Origin: B1SED10-225 sp964501415
GTDB taxonomy: Bacteria > Bacillota_I > Bacilli_A > Izemoplasmatales > Izemoplasmataceae
Length of the DNA stretch: 64,000 nt
Direction of reading: 5' to 3'
Assembly: GCA_964501415.1 (NCBI GenBank)
Contig: CAZCSL010000001.1
Location: 1 to 64,000 of the forward strand
In this document: one piece after another, positions 34,118 to 42,086 of the stretch
Layout of the letters: every line of letters starts with the position of its first letter
How positions within the stretch are numbered: position 1 is the first letter of the stretch
Notes under the pieces: generated by a model
The model's input: the letters and a program-made list of their open reading frames with translations, nothing else
What the model was told of the DNA's origin: nothing
Databases searched by the model: none
Position numbers and translations under genes: made by a program

Positions 34118-35023
34118 ATGAACGTCTATAGCGACTATAAACTGCACCAAACGTATTTAAAAGAAAACGCCGCGTTTTTAAATGTGGTTGAAGACAAAGA
34201 AAAGGCTGAGTGGCTGATCACCGGCCGTTTTGAACAAAAGGATTATCATAAAACTTTGAAAGGTATCATCGTCCCCTTTAGTGGGACCGATAAAATCGAT
34301 AGAGCTTTCCTTAAAAAACACGGTCTTAAATTGTTTAACACGACCGCGCACGCGATTTTTGTGGCTGAGATGGCCGTAAAACTAACCCTTGGCTTAATGG
34401 GCAGTTTATCGGTTAAAGACCAAAAGCTCAAACAAGGGGATTGGTCTTATTACCCAGGCATCACAAAAAAGCCCCACTGGACCACACTGGTAGACAAAAA
34501 AATCGGTATCTTTGGTTACGGACATATCGGGAAAAACATCAAAAAATTGCTTACCCCGTTTACAAACACGTTTTATACGATAGACCGCGGTAAGGATTAT
34601 GACGATTGCTTATTGGTTAGTGACCTAAATAGTCTTGTGGTAAAAAGTGATGTCGTTATTATCGCTGCCCCTTTAAACGAGTATACCAAAGGCATTTTTG
34701 ATGAAACCGTATTAAATACCATGAAAGAGACGTTTTTAATCAACGTGGGCCGCGGTGAAATCGTTGCTGAGAAGGCCCTTTATGAAGCGCTAAAAAAAGG
34801 GACTTTAAAAGGCTTTGCGGCCGATGTTTGGTACCAATACCCCAGTAAGGAAACCCCGGTTAGCCTACCTTCAACATACCCGATTCATCAGTTTGATAAC
34901 GTCTTGATGTCCCCGCATTGTGGTGGGTTTAGCGAACAATTTGAAGCCGTCGTTTGTAAAAGCGTCTTAAATCAACTTAAACGGCTTAAAGATAACGATA
35001 CAAGCGGCAGTTTACCACTATGA
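34118..35023 (+). CDS. D-isomer 2-hydroxyacid dehydrogenase family protein
   Basis: 301 residues with NAD-binding GYGHIG near residue 133, VGRGE (catalytic Arg) and SPHCGG (catalytic His). The position that usually holds the catalytic Glu in DVFExEP reads DVWYQYP, as in some formate-dehydrogenase-like relatives where Gln replaces Glu. It may reduce 2-keto acids, but the altered residue makes the substrate uncertain. First gene of a four-gene unit; its stop overlaps the next ATG by four bases. Confidence 0.83.
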   Translation: MNVYSDYKLHQTYLKENAAFLNVVEDKEKAEWLITGRFEQKDYHKTLKGIIVPFSGTDKIDRAFLKKHGLKLFNTTAHAIFVAEMAVKLTLGLMGSLSVKDQKLKQGDWSYYPGITKKPHWTTLVDKKIGIFGYGHIGKNIKKLLTPFTNTFYTIDRGKDYDDCLLVSDLNSLVVKSDVVIIAAPLNEYTKGIFDETVLNTMKETFLINVGRGEIVAEKALYEALKKGTLKGFAADVWYQYPSKETPVSLPSTYPIHQFDNVLMSPHCGGFSEQFEAVVCKSVLNQLKRLKDNDTSGSLPL

Positions 35024-36117
35024 AACAAATCAACCGTTTTTATGATGAACGCGAAACGATGTTTTCGCGGGAACGATTAAAACCATCATCAAAAGCCTAT
35101 CAAGCATTTTATCAAGCGCATCCCCATCTAAAAAGCGGCGATGATAAGGTGCGTGGCATGGATTTTACCAAGGCTCTTCGCTTAGAAACCCAAAGAAAAA
35201 AGACGTTATTAACTTACATGGAAGAAGCCGATAAAAGCATTCAATCCTATCATAAGCGTTGTGAACAAGCTAATTTGTCCCAACAAAAAACCGCTTTAGA
35301 TGAAACGTCGGTTAAACGGTTTTTAACCAAACTGGGGGCCAAAGACATTGGCATCGTAAAGTTAAACGACAAACATTATTACAGCCATCACGGCGGCAAT
35401 AGCGATATTTTAAATTTAGATAATTACGGACAAAAAATAAAAAAACGGTTTAAAACCGCGATCGTCTATCTATTGCCAATGGATGTGGATTATATCAAAC
35501 GCGCCCCGCACGCAGAGGTCCTGTTTGAAAGCAAACGCATCTATAAAAACATCGCAAAAATAGGCATGGAACTAGTACTTTATCTAAAGAAACACGGCCA
35601 TGATGCCTTGCTTCAAAGCGAGGCTTACTATCTAACGCCCTTGGTGCCCTTAGCCTATGACGCTGGCTTAGGTGAGATTGGCATGCCCAATCATATCGTT
35701 CATCCCGTTTATGGAAACCGCCTCCGTTTAAACGCCGTTTTAACCGATTTACCCTTAGTTAATGATAGTCCCATCGATTATGGGCTTGATACGCTATGTA
35801 AACAGTGTGGCTTATGTTTGATCAATTGTCCCAATCAATCGATCAAACACAAGAAAAGATACGTCAATGACCGCGTGTTTTACCAATTCGACGAACAAAG
35901 CTGTTTTAAAATGTTTAAGACCAGTGGGACCGATTGTGCCATCTGTATTCAAAGCTGCCCCCTTTCTTATAACCTTTCTAAATCGTTGTTAAACGATGTG
36001 AAAAATGACCGGAAAAAAGTGGATGACTTAATCAAGAACCATATCGATACCCATGGTCGCAGACCGAAAAACAAAACCCCCCTTAATTTCGAAGAAAGCA
36101 GGGATGATCATGACTGA
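35020..36117 (+). CDS. Two-[4Fe-4S] protein, QueG/RdhA-like
   Basis: 365 residues. The C-terminal half has two ferredoxin-type clusters: CKQCGLCLINCP near residue 263 and CFKMFKTSGTDCAICIQSCP around 300, where the first Cys of the second cluster is spaced far from the rest. The N-terminal part (GAKDIGIVKLND) and the long segment YLTPLVPLAYDAGLGEIG are reminiscent of epoxyqueuosine reductase and reductive dehalogenase relatives, but it is not a clear QueG. Redox function likely; partner unknown. Confidence 0.72.
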   Translation: MKQINRFYDERETMFSRERLKPSSKAYQAFYQAHPHLKSGDDKVRGMDFTKALRLETQRKKTLLTYMEEADKSIQSYHKRCEQANLSQQKTALDETSVKRFLTKLGAKDIGIVKLNDKHYYSHHGGNSDILNLDNYGQKIKKRFKTAIVYLLPMDVDYIKRAPHAEVLFESKRIYKNIAKIGMELVLYLKKHGHDALLQSEAYYLTPLVPLAYDAGLGEIGMPNHIVHPVYGNRLRLNAVLTDLPLVNDSPIDYGLDTLCKQCGLCLINCPNQSIKHKKRYVNDRVFYQFDEQSCFKMFKTSGTDCAICIQSCPLSYNLSKSLLNDVKNDRKKVDDLIKNHIDTHGRRPKNKTPLNFEESRDDHD

Positions 36118-36343
36118 AACCCTAGATATCCACGGCTTAACCGAAGCCACGGCTAAAAAAGAAATCGAAAAAACGATCGCAAGCTTACCTAAAGACGTCA
36201 AACAATTAATCGTCATTCACGGTCATAAACATGGCGATGCCTTAAAGAGAATGGTACAATCGCCACACGCGATTCGTTCTAAGCGTCTTAAACGAAGAAA
36301 ATACACCAAAAATCCTGGTGAAACGATATTGGAGTTGTATTAA
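36110..36343 (+). CDS. Stand-alone Smr domain protein
   Basis: 77 residues from the ATG at 36110 (AGGG six bases upstream); it overlaps the previous gene by eight bases. The Smr core is visible: LDIHGLT, and VIHGHKHGDALKRMV. In the normal loop HGxGxGxL the second Gly is Lys here. Smr domains of MutS2 nick DNA or act on stalled ribosome mRNA; this small version, with a very basic C-terminus (KRLKRRKYTK), probably binds nucleic acid. Confidence 0.8.
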   Translation: MTETLDIHGLTEATAKKEIEKTIASLPKDVKQLIVIHGHKHGDALKRMVQSPHAIRSKRLKRRKYTKNPGETILELY

Positions 36344-36625
36344 ATGATAAAAACACAAATCTTTGTTATTTTAATGTCTGGCTTTCTTCTAAGCGGTATC
36401 GCTGCCTTGATTGCGTTCTTTTTCGAACCGCTTCGTATCATATTTTTCTTAATCGCCATGGCGCTACTGATGTTTTCTTTAATTGCCGCCCAACTTAGCT
36501 ACGCATATTATATGATGAAAAAGGATGCCTATGAAAAAGCGATGGGGATGAAACTGTGTCCGCATTGTCAAAAACCTATGGAAAAAGAAGCTACCGTATG
36601 TCCGCATTGCAAGGAAAACATCTAG
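36344..36625 (+). CDS. Small membrane protein with zinc ribbon
   Basis: 93 residues: two transmembrane segments (about 5-30 and 33-58) followed by a cytosolic tail with CPHCQKPM...CPHCKENI, a four-Cys zinc ribbon. Starts on the base after the Smr stop. No function known; the zinc ribbon may bind protein or RNA. Confidence 0.75.
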   Translation: MIKTQIFVILMSGFLLSGIAALIAFFFEPLRIIFFLIAMALLMFSLIAAQLSYAYYMMKKDAYEKAMGMKLCPHCQKPMEKEATVCPHCKENI

Positions 36626-36650
36626 GTCGTTTAAAACGACCTTTTTTTAT
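36624..36650 (+). terminator. Terminator before nfnAB
   Basis: AGGTCG/CGACCT stem with AT-rich extension and seven T residues. Confidence 0.85.
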
Positions 36651-36679
36651 GAAAAAAAGGTTTAAAGCACGCACTTTTT

Positions 36680-36688
36680 TGTTATAAT
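36680..36688 (+). promoter_or_regulatory. Extended -10 promoter of nfnAB
   Basis: TGT-TATAAT. The predicted transcript start near 36695 excludes upstream in-frame starts and supports the GTG at 36736. Confidence 0.6.
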
Positions 36689-36735
36689 GGTAGTTGAGAG
36701 TAAGCGCTTTTATTTTGCAAATCTGGAGGGATCTT

Positions 36736-37557
36736 GTGTACAAAATTAAAGACAAAAAAGCATTAAATCAAGACGTTGATTGGATGCGCGTGCATGCGCC
36801 GCTAGTCGCACGCAACGCTAAACCCGGTCATTTTATCATCCTACGCGTCGATGATGTGGGCGAACGTATTCCTTTGACCATCGCCGATGTTAAAGGCGAA
36901 GATATTGATATCATCTATCAAAAACTTGGCTATTCTACCCAGTTATTGGGTGAAAAACAAATTGGCGATACCATCGCGGATTTTGTCGGCCCCTTAGGCC
37001 AAGCGGCGCACATAAGGGATAAAAAACATGTTGTAGGCGTTGCTGGTGGTGTCGGGGCAGCTCCGATCTTACCACAGCTAAGAGCCTATAAACAACAAGG
37101 CGCAAAGGTTACCTTAGTCCTTGGTGCCCGCAACAAAGATTATCTCGTCTTAGAAGACACGTTTAAAAAGCTATGTGACGATGTCATCATAACCACAGAC
37201 GATGGGTCATACGGCCAAAAAGGCATGGTTACCGATGCCTTAGAGCCGCTTTTAAAACAAGATGACTCGATCGATCACGTGATTGCGATCGGTCCGGTGA
37301 TTATGATGAAGTTTGTCACACAGATGGCTAAAGCTTATGAAAAATCGATCGATGTATCGTTGAATCCGATTATGATCGATGGTACGGGTATGTGTGGCAA
37401 TTGTCGCGTAGATATTGGTGGAAAAACCTATTTCGCTTGCATTGATGGGCCTGACTTTGAAGGCCAAGAAGTGGATTTCGATGGTTTGATGAAACGTCAA
37501 AACTATTACAAAAGCGAAGAACACGTCTGTTATTTGAGGTTGCAAAATGTCAAATAA
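36736..37557 (+). CDS. nfnA: NADH-dependent ferredoxin:NADP+ oxidoreductase, small subunit
   Basis: 273 residues; FAD and NAD-binding subunit of the electron-bifurcating NfnAB complex (also annotated sulfide dehydrogenase SudB). Motifs: GVAGGVGAAPILPQL for nucleotide binding, and DGTGMCGNCRV with FACIDGPDF, matching the [2Fe-2S] site of Nfn with an Asp and three Cys ligands. Start is GTG at 36736, five bases after GGAGGG. Overlaps nfnB by 11 bases. In the same cell as PFOR, it would interconvert reduced ferredoxin plus NADH with NADPH. Confidence 0.92.
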   Translation: MYKIKDKKALNQDVDWMRVHAPLVARNAKPGHFIILRVDDVGERIPLTIADVKGEDIDIIYQKLGYSTQLLGEKQIGDTIADFVGPLGQAAHIRDKKHVVGVAGGVGAAPILPQLRAYKQQGAKVTLVLGARNKDYLVLEDTFKKLCDDVIITTDDGSYGQKGMVTDALEPLLKQDDSIDHVIAIGPVIMMKFVTQMAKAYEKSIDVSLNPIMIDGTGMCGNCRVDIGGKTYFACIDGPDFEGQEVDFDGLMKRQNYYKSEEHVCYLRLQNVK

Positions 37558-38935
37558 AACCCCAAGAACTGCGATGCCAGAACGCGATGTTAAAACCCGT
37601 ATCGATAACTTTTTAGAAGTAGCCCTAGGCTATAGTATAGAAGAAGCGAAACAAGAAGCCATCCGTTGTATCGATTGTAAAAACCCACGCTGTGTCCAAG
37701 CGTGTCCCGTTGGGGTTAAAATCCCTGAATTCATCAAACTTTTGCTTGATGATGCCTTGGATGAAGCGTTCAATGTTTTATATGAAGATAATATTTTACC
37801 CTCAATTTGTGGCCGTGTCTGTCCCCAAGAAAGCCAATGTGAAGGGGCCTGTATTTTAGGCATTAAACAAGAACCCGTAGCGATCGGCGCCTTAGAGCGC
37901 TTCATCGGTGATTACGGGATGAAGAAGGATTTAGCCGACACGACCATTAAAGTGCAAAAAGAAGGCAACATTGCCGTAGTAGGCAGTGGCCCAGCTGGTT
38001 TGGCCAACGCGGCTTCCTTACGTAAAAAAGGCTATGATGTGACCGTCTTTGAAGCCTTGCATGATTATGGCGGGGTTTTAACCTACGGCATTCCTTCTTT
38101 TAGACTGCCTAAAAATATCGTTGAAAAAGAGATTCAAAATCTAAAAGATATGGGCGTTACGTTTGTTAAAAACGCCATTATCGGAAAATCGATAACGATT
38201 GAACAGCTCAAAGACGATGGGTATGACGCCATCTTTGTGGGTAGTGGGGCTGGACTGCCTAGTTCTTTAGGTATTCCAGGTGAAAATCTTAATGGCGTTT
38301 ATTTTGCCAATGAGTTTTTAACCCGCGTTAACTTGATGCGCTCCAACAATTTCCCTAACAACGCTACCCCGATTAAACTAGGCGACCGCGTTGCGGTGGT
38401 TGGCGGCGGCAACGTTGCGATGGACGCGGCTAGGACCGCAAAGCGCATCGGGGCTAAAGAAGTGATGATTATTTATCGTCGTGACCAAGAAAGCTTGCCC
38501 GCACGCCTAGAAGAAATTCATCATGCCATTGATGAAGGTATCATCATGAATTTGCTTTATAATCCAGTGGAAGCTTTTGGAGAAAACCACGAAGTCAAAC
38601 AAGTAAAATGCGAACGCATGAAACTAGGTGAAAAAGATAGTTCAGGCCGTAGAAGACCCTTGCCTACGGGCGAATATAAAACCTTTGATATCGATGCTTT
38701 AATCGTTTCTATTGGCCAAAAACCCAACCCGATTATCAAGCAAAACACGATGGGATTAAATACCCATGATTGGGGCGGTATCATCGTGGATGAACAATAC
38801 CAAACCTCAGTAGAAGGCGTTTTTGCTGGCGGCGATGCCGTGACAGGTGCGGCGACGGTTATCTTGGCGATGGGCGCAGGTAAAGATGCAGCCCAAGAGA
38901 TGGATGCCTACTTAGAAAAACGAAAGAAAAGCTAG
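37547..38935 (+). CDS. nfnB: NADH-dependent ferredoxin:NADP+ oxidoreductase, large subunit
   Basis: 462 residues, glutamate-synthase small-chain family. N-terminal [4Fe-4S] motifs CIDCKNPRCVQACP and CGRVCPQESQCEGACILG, then FAD-binding GSGPAGLANAASL near residue 145 and NADP-binding GGGNVAMDAARTAKRIG. A GltB-less gene directly after nfnA is the standard NfnAB arrangement, so glutamate synthase is unlikely. The operon ends in a strong 12-bp hairpin. Confidence 0.94.
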   Translation: MSNKTPRTAMPERDVKTRIDNFLEVALGYSIEEAKQEAIRCIDCKNPRCVQACPVGVKIPEFIKLLLDDALDEAFNVLYEDNILPSICGRVCPQESQCEGACILGIKQEPVAIGALERFIGDYGMKKDLADTTIKVQKEGNIAVVGSGPAGLANAASLRKKGYDVTVFEALHDYGGVLTYGIPSFRLPKNIVEKEIQNLKDMGVTFVKNAIIGKSITIEQLKDDGYDAIFVGSGAGLPSSLGIPGENLNGVYFANEFLTRVNLMRSNNFPNNATPIKLGDRVAVVGGGNVAMDAARTAKRIGAKEVMIIYRRDQESLPARLEEIHHAIDEGIIMNLLYNPVEAFGENHEVKQVKCERMKLGEKDSSGRRRPLPTGEYKTFDIDALIVSIGQKPNPIIKQNTMGLNTHDWGGIIVDEQYQTSVEGVFAGGDAVTGAATVILAMGAGKDAAQEMDAYLEKRKKS

Positions 38936-38939
38936 TGAT

Positions 38940-38972
38940 AAAGGTCTTTTTCTGCGGAAAAAGACCTTTTTT
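38940..38972 (+). terminator. Terminator after nfnAB
   Basis: Perfect 12-bp stem AAGGTCTTTTTC/GAAAAAGACCTT with TGCG loop and T run. Confidence 0.9.
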
Positions 38973-38974
38973 GA

Positions 38975-39003
38975 TTGACATTCAAAGCATTTATTGTTAA
39001 TCT
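38975..39003 (+). promoter_or_regulatory. Promoter of degV paralogue 2
   Basis: Perfect TTGACA at 38975-38980, 17-bp spacer, TAATCT with an upstream TG. Confidence 0.55.
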
Positions 39004-39016
39004 TAAAGCATCAAAA

Positions 39017-39033
39017 ATTTTGAATATCAAAAT
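39017..39033. promoter_or_regulatory. FabT-box-like operator
   Basis: ATTTTGA-ATA-TCAAAAT, seven-base arms about a three-base centre, just downstream of the promoter and 15 bp before the degV start. FabT operators of streptococci have the same TTTGAnnnTCAAA plan, and a FabT-like MarR gene is the next gene. A second overlapping dyad TCAAAAATTTTGA sits at 39011-39023. Confidence 0.6.
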
Positions 39034-39048
39034 ATATGGAGGCAACCC

Positions 39049-39906
39049 ATGAAAAAAATAGGTATTGTAGTATGTGGCAACTCAGGTATCGATTATTTGA
39101 AACACGATTATGACATTCGTCTCATTCGTTCAGCTTTACATGTCAATGATGAAACCTACACCGATTTCGTCGATATTAAAGCCGGCGATTTTTACACCAT
39201 GATTAAGGAAAATCCCGAATTTCATCCTACCACCTCACAAACTCCCACAGGCGTCATTTTAGAAACGTATGAAAAGATGAAAAAAGATGGCTATGAAGAA
39301 ATCATCGCCATTACCATCTCTTCTAAACTCAGTGGCACCTATGAAGGCGCTATTATGGCTGCCAATATGGTAGAAGGCGTCAATGTAACCGTCTTTGATT
39401 CTAAGTCGGTAACTTATCCAGAAGCATTCATGGCTTTAGAAGCTGCTAAAATGGCCAAAGCCGGTAAAGGTGTACCCTCGATTATCGACCGTTTGAATGA
39501 GATTCGTGAGAACCAAGGCTTGCTCGTAAGCGTTGATACGCTTAAATATTTGGTTAAAAATGGCCGTTTAAGTGGCGCACAAGGCTTCTTGGGTTCATTG
39601 ATGAAAATCAAGCCGATGCTCAGTTTATCACGCGAAGGTAAAATTGAACCAATCGAAAAAATTAGAACCCGCCAAAAAGCCTTAAAACGCATCGTCGCAA
39701 AGTTTTGTGAGGATATCTATCAACCGCCAATGGAGGTCTTTTTAATCCATGCCAATGCCGAGGATGTTTTAGAGGATGTTAAGAAGGATTTGCTGGAAAA
39801 ATTACCTGAACTCAAAGACATCAAAAGCTACCCCCTAACCCCTGTGGTTGGTGCCCATGCAGGTCATGGTGCGCTTGCTATTGGATGGATTAAGAAAAAG
39901 AAGTGA
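39049..39906 (+). CDS. DegV family protein, fatty-acid binding (paralogue 2)
   Basis: 285 residues: VVCGNSGIDYLKHDYDI at the start, TTSQTPTG ligand loop, TISSKLSG, FDSKSV and NGRLSGAQGFLGS. It is the closest of the three to paralogue 1 by eye. Expected to carry a fatty acid for phosphorylation by a FakA kinase encoded elsewhere. A FabT-box-like palindrome precedes it and a FabT-like repressor follows it, suggesting control by acyl-chain supply (inference). GGAGG precedes the ATG. Confidence 0.9.
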   Translation: MKKIGIVVCGNSGIDYLKHDYDIRLIRSALHVNDETYTDFVDIKAGDFYTMIKENPEFHPTTSQTPTGVILETYEKMKKDGYEEIIAITISSKLSGTYEGAIMAANMVEGVNVTVFDSKSVTYPEAFMALEAAKMAKAGKGVPSIIDRLNEIRENQGLLVSVDTLKYLVKNGRLSGAQGFLGSLMKIKPMLSLSREGKIEPIEKIRTRQKALKRIVAKFCEDIYQPPMEVFLIHANAEDVLEDVKKDLLEKLPELKDIKSYPLTPVVGAHAGHGALAIGWIKKKK

Positions 39907-39922
39907 AAAACCTTAAAGGGTT

Positions 39923-39931
39923 TGATATAAT
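39923..39931 (+). promoter_or_regulatory. Extended -10 before the MarR gene
   Basis: TGA-TATAAT, inside the degV-marR gap and just after a short hairpin AAAACC/GGGTTT, so marR may also be transcribed alone. Confidence 0.5.
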
Positions 39932-39957
39932 GAAAGTGAACACGAAGAGGTGAAGTC

Positions 39958-40401
39958 ATGGAAGCAGCCACAACCAAAAAAATAATCAACGAATTGTTGG
40001 TAGAAGTCTTTAACCAAATTTTAAGCATCCAACAAGAACACCTCCGCGATCAAGGAGTCACCTTGTCGATGACGGAAGTACACGTTTTAGAAGCGATTCA
40101 AAAAAGCGAAGAACCTACCATGAGCCGCGTGGCTAAACGTTTGCGTGTCACGGTTGGGACTTTGACCACTTCTGTAAGCAGACTGGTTGAAAAAGGCTAT
40201 GTAAAACGCCAAAGCAAACCTGGTGACAAACGCAAAGTCTATTTGACTTTAACCAACCCAGCCTTAGACGTTTTAAAGATTCATGAAGCCTTTCATGATG
40301 ATATGATTGATGCAGCGATAGAGGATTTGGAATTAGAAAAAAGCCCAGCACTGATAGAAGCCTTTAAGAACTTAAGCGAGTATTTCAAAAACAAGTATTG
40401 A
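39958..40401 (+). CDS. MarR family regulator, FabT-like
   Basis: 147 residues with a winged helix: LSMTEVHVLEAIQKSEEPTM, recognition region RLRVTVGTLTTSVSRLVEKGYV, and the wing KPGDKRKVYLTLT. The VTVGTLT recognition helix and MTEVH are close to FabT, the MarR-type repressor of fatty-acid synthesis in streptococci, whose ligand is acyl-ACP. It lies between two degV genes, and a palindrome of the FabT-box type lies upstream of the first. Identification as FabT is by resemblance and context. Confidence 0.8.
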   Translation: MEAATTKKIINELLVEVFNQILSIQQEHLRDQGVTLSMTEVHVLEAIQKSEEPTMSRVAKRLRVTVGTLTTSVSRLVEKGYVKRQSKPGDKRKVYLTLTNPALDVLKIHEAFHDDMIDAAIEDLELEKSPALIEAFKNLSEYFKNKY

Positions 40402-40411
40402 GGTGAGGGCG

Positions 40412-40753
40412 TTGATAATATCCTCAGATGTTTTAAGAGGCCATCTTGAGACCATCATCTTAAAATTGATTATTGAAAAAGATCGTTATGGTTATCAAAT
40501 TGCCTCAGAAATCAAACAACGTACAAGCGGGTCGTTTTCCATGAAGGAAGCGACCCTTTACGCCATGGTTCAAAGACTAGAAAGAAACGAGCTCATAACC
40601 TCCTATGTGGGCGCTAAATCACACGGTCGTAAGCGACGTTATTACAAAATCACAACACTTGGTGTGGCTTACTACAAGGAAAAGCGTAAAGAATGGACCG
40701 AACTCAAACGCATTATGTCGCTGTTTTTGGAGGGTCAACATGAGAAGAATTGA
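40412..40753 (+). CDS. PadR family transcriptional regulator
   Basis: 113 residues. The PadR pattern is clear: SSDVLRGHLETIIL, YGYQIASEI, FSMKEATLYAMVQRLERNELI, SHGRKRRYYKIT. Start taken as TTG at 40412, which puts GAGGTG six bases upstream and gives the usual (M)ISSDV beginning; a GTG at 40403 would have no ribosome site. It overlaps the next gene by 14 bases. PadR-HAAS gene pairs are common in Bacillota. Confidence 0.87.
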   Translation: MIISSDVLRGHLETIILKLIIEKDRYGYQIASEIKQRTSGSFSMKEATLYAMVQRLERNELITSYVGAKSHGRKRRYYKITTLGVAYYKEKRKEWTELKRIMSLFLEGQHEKN

Positions 40754-41162
40754 TAAGTTTTTAAACCGGCTATTTAGAAATCAAACGGCATCACAAGAGT
40801 ATTTTACCCAACTTCAAGAGATGCTTTATGAAAAAGTCGATGACTTGATTGAAAAAGGGTACTCACAAGATGAAGCCATCAGTAAGACCATTGATGATTT
40901 TGGCGATAGCGGAGAACTTTATTTCTCTAATATCGAAAGGCCGCACGATTATAAGCTGAGGCAAAAAAGCTTACTGTACCACCGCAATAAGTTTAGATTT
41001 TCTGTGGTGGTCAGTGTGATTTTAATTGCCATTTATTTGATTTTGAATTCAATGTGGGTTTTCACCCCCTCTTTTCCGTGGTTAGCCATCGTCCTTAGCC
41101 TAGGTACCATGATTTGGCCCATTGGTCTATATTTTAAATTTAAAAGTATAAAAGGAGAGTAA
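40740..41162 (+). CDS. HAAS-domain membrane protein paired with PadR
   Basis: 140 residues from the ATG at 40740 (GGAGG upstream, inside padR). Residues 1-70 form a HAAS/DUF1700-like helical domain ending ISKTIDDFGDSGELY; residues about 80-135 hold two transmembrane segments. Such proteins are typically encoded beside PadR regulators and are thought to sequester or signal to them. Next gene starts four bases later. Confidence 0.78.
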   Translation: MRRIDKFLNRLFRNQTASQEYFTQLQEMLYEKVDDLIEKGYSQDEAISKTIDDFGDSGELYFSNIERPHDYKLRQKSLLYHRNKFRFSVVVSVILIAIYLILNSMWVFTPSFPWLAIVLSLGTMIWPIGLYFKFKSIKGE

Positions 41163-41165
41163 TGA

Positions 41166-42038
41166 ATGAAGAAAACCGCCGTGATTGCTGTAAGTACAGG
41201 ATGTTTGGATTATTTGGATGTGCCTAAAGACAATTTGTTTATCATTCGCTGTAAGATCTTAATGTTGGACAAAACGTATGATGATTTTGTCGATTTGAAA
41301 GCTTCTACGTTCTATGAAACCATCAAAAATGATTCCAGCGTCATCCCCTCAAGTTCCATGCCTTCTTTGGGAGAGATTAACGATACCTTAGAAACAATCG
41401 AAAAAGCCGGATACGAGAATGCTTTGTTCATCACTATCTCAAAAGAACTATCAGGAACTTATCAAACGTGTATTATGGCTAAAAATGCCTATGAAGGCAA
41501 CTTGAATATCGAAGTTTTAGATTCTAAAAACGCCGCAATCAGTGAAGGCTTTATTTCCTTAGAAGCGCTGCGCTTAATCGATGAAGATAAGCCATTAGAT
41601 GAAATCGTCGCCTATTTAACGCGTCTAAGCACAGCACGCAAGCAGTATTTCATGGTAGACAGTCTAAGATTGCTCGTAGCCAACGGCCGTTTAAGTGGGG
41701 CTAAAGGGCTTATGGGTCGTTTGTTAAAGATGAAACCAATTTTAGAAGTTAACGATGAAGGGAAAATCGTGCCCTTTGAAAAAATTAGAACCCAGCGTAA
41801 AGCCCTAGAGCGTATGGTCGATGTTGTCTTAGAAGAATTAAAACATCTCAATAATTTCGTCATTACCTATGACACAAGCGATAATGAAGCCGGCTTTGAG
41901 TACGTAAAAAGCCGCATCGATGAAGCGTATCCTAAAAATGTGCACTATGCCGCACCGATCACCCCTGTTATCGGAGCCCATACCGGTCATGGTACCGTCG
42001 GGATTGCGTATTTTGACCTCGATAAAGCAAAAAGTTAA
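41166..42038 (+). CDS. DegV family protein, fatty-acid binding (paralogue 3)
   Basis: 290 residues, more divergent than the other two: ligand loop SSSMPSLGE in place of TSQ, TISKELSG, LDSKNA, and NGRLSGAKGLMGR. The loop change suggests a different acyl preference. Directly after a HAAS protein, with AAGGAGAG upstream. It ends the cluster and has no terminator before the Gx promoter. Confidence 0.88.
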   Translation: MKKTAVIAVSTGCLDYLDVPKDNLFIIRCKILMLDKTYDDFVDLKASTFYETIKNDSSVIPSSSMPSLGEINDTLETIEKAGYENALFITISKELSGTYQTCIMAKNAYEGNLNIEVLDSKNAAISEGFISLEALRLIDEDKPLDEIVAYLTRLSTARKQYFMVDSLRLLVANGRLSGAKGLMGRLLKMKPILEVNDEGKIVPFEKIRTQRKALERMVDVVLEELKHLNNFVITYDTSDNEAGFEYVKSRIDEAYPKNVHYAAPITPVIGAHTGHGTVGIAYFDLDKAKS

Positions 42039-42041
42039 ATA

Positions 42042-42070
42042 TTGTCAAAATAAAGCGCAAGTGGTACAAT
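42042..42070 (+). promoter_or_regulatory. Promoter of the Gx transporter gene
   Basis: TTGTCA, exact 17-bp spacer, TACAAT; CGGTGAT follows as ribosome site. Confidence 0.7.
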
Positions 42071-42086
42071 AACATGCGGTGATTAG

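Noticed and set aside
37547..38935. Glutamate synthase small subunit
   Set aside because: No large subunit is present and the gene follows nfnA with an 11-base overlap, the NfnAB arrangement.
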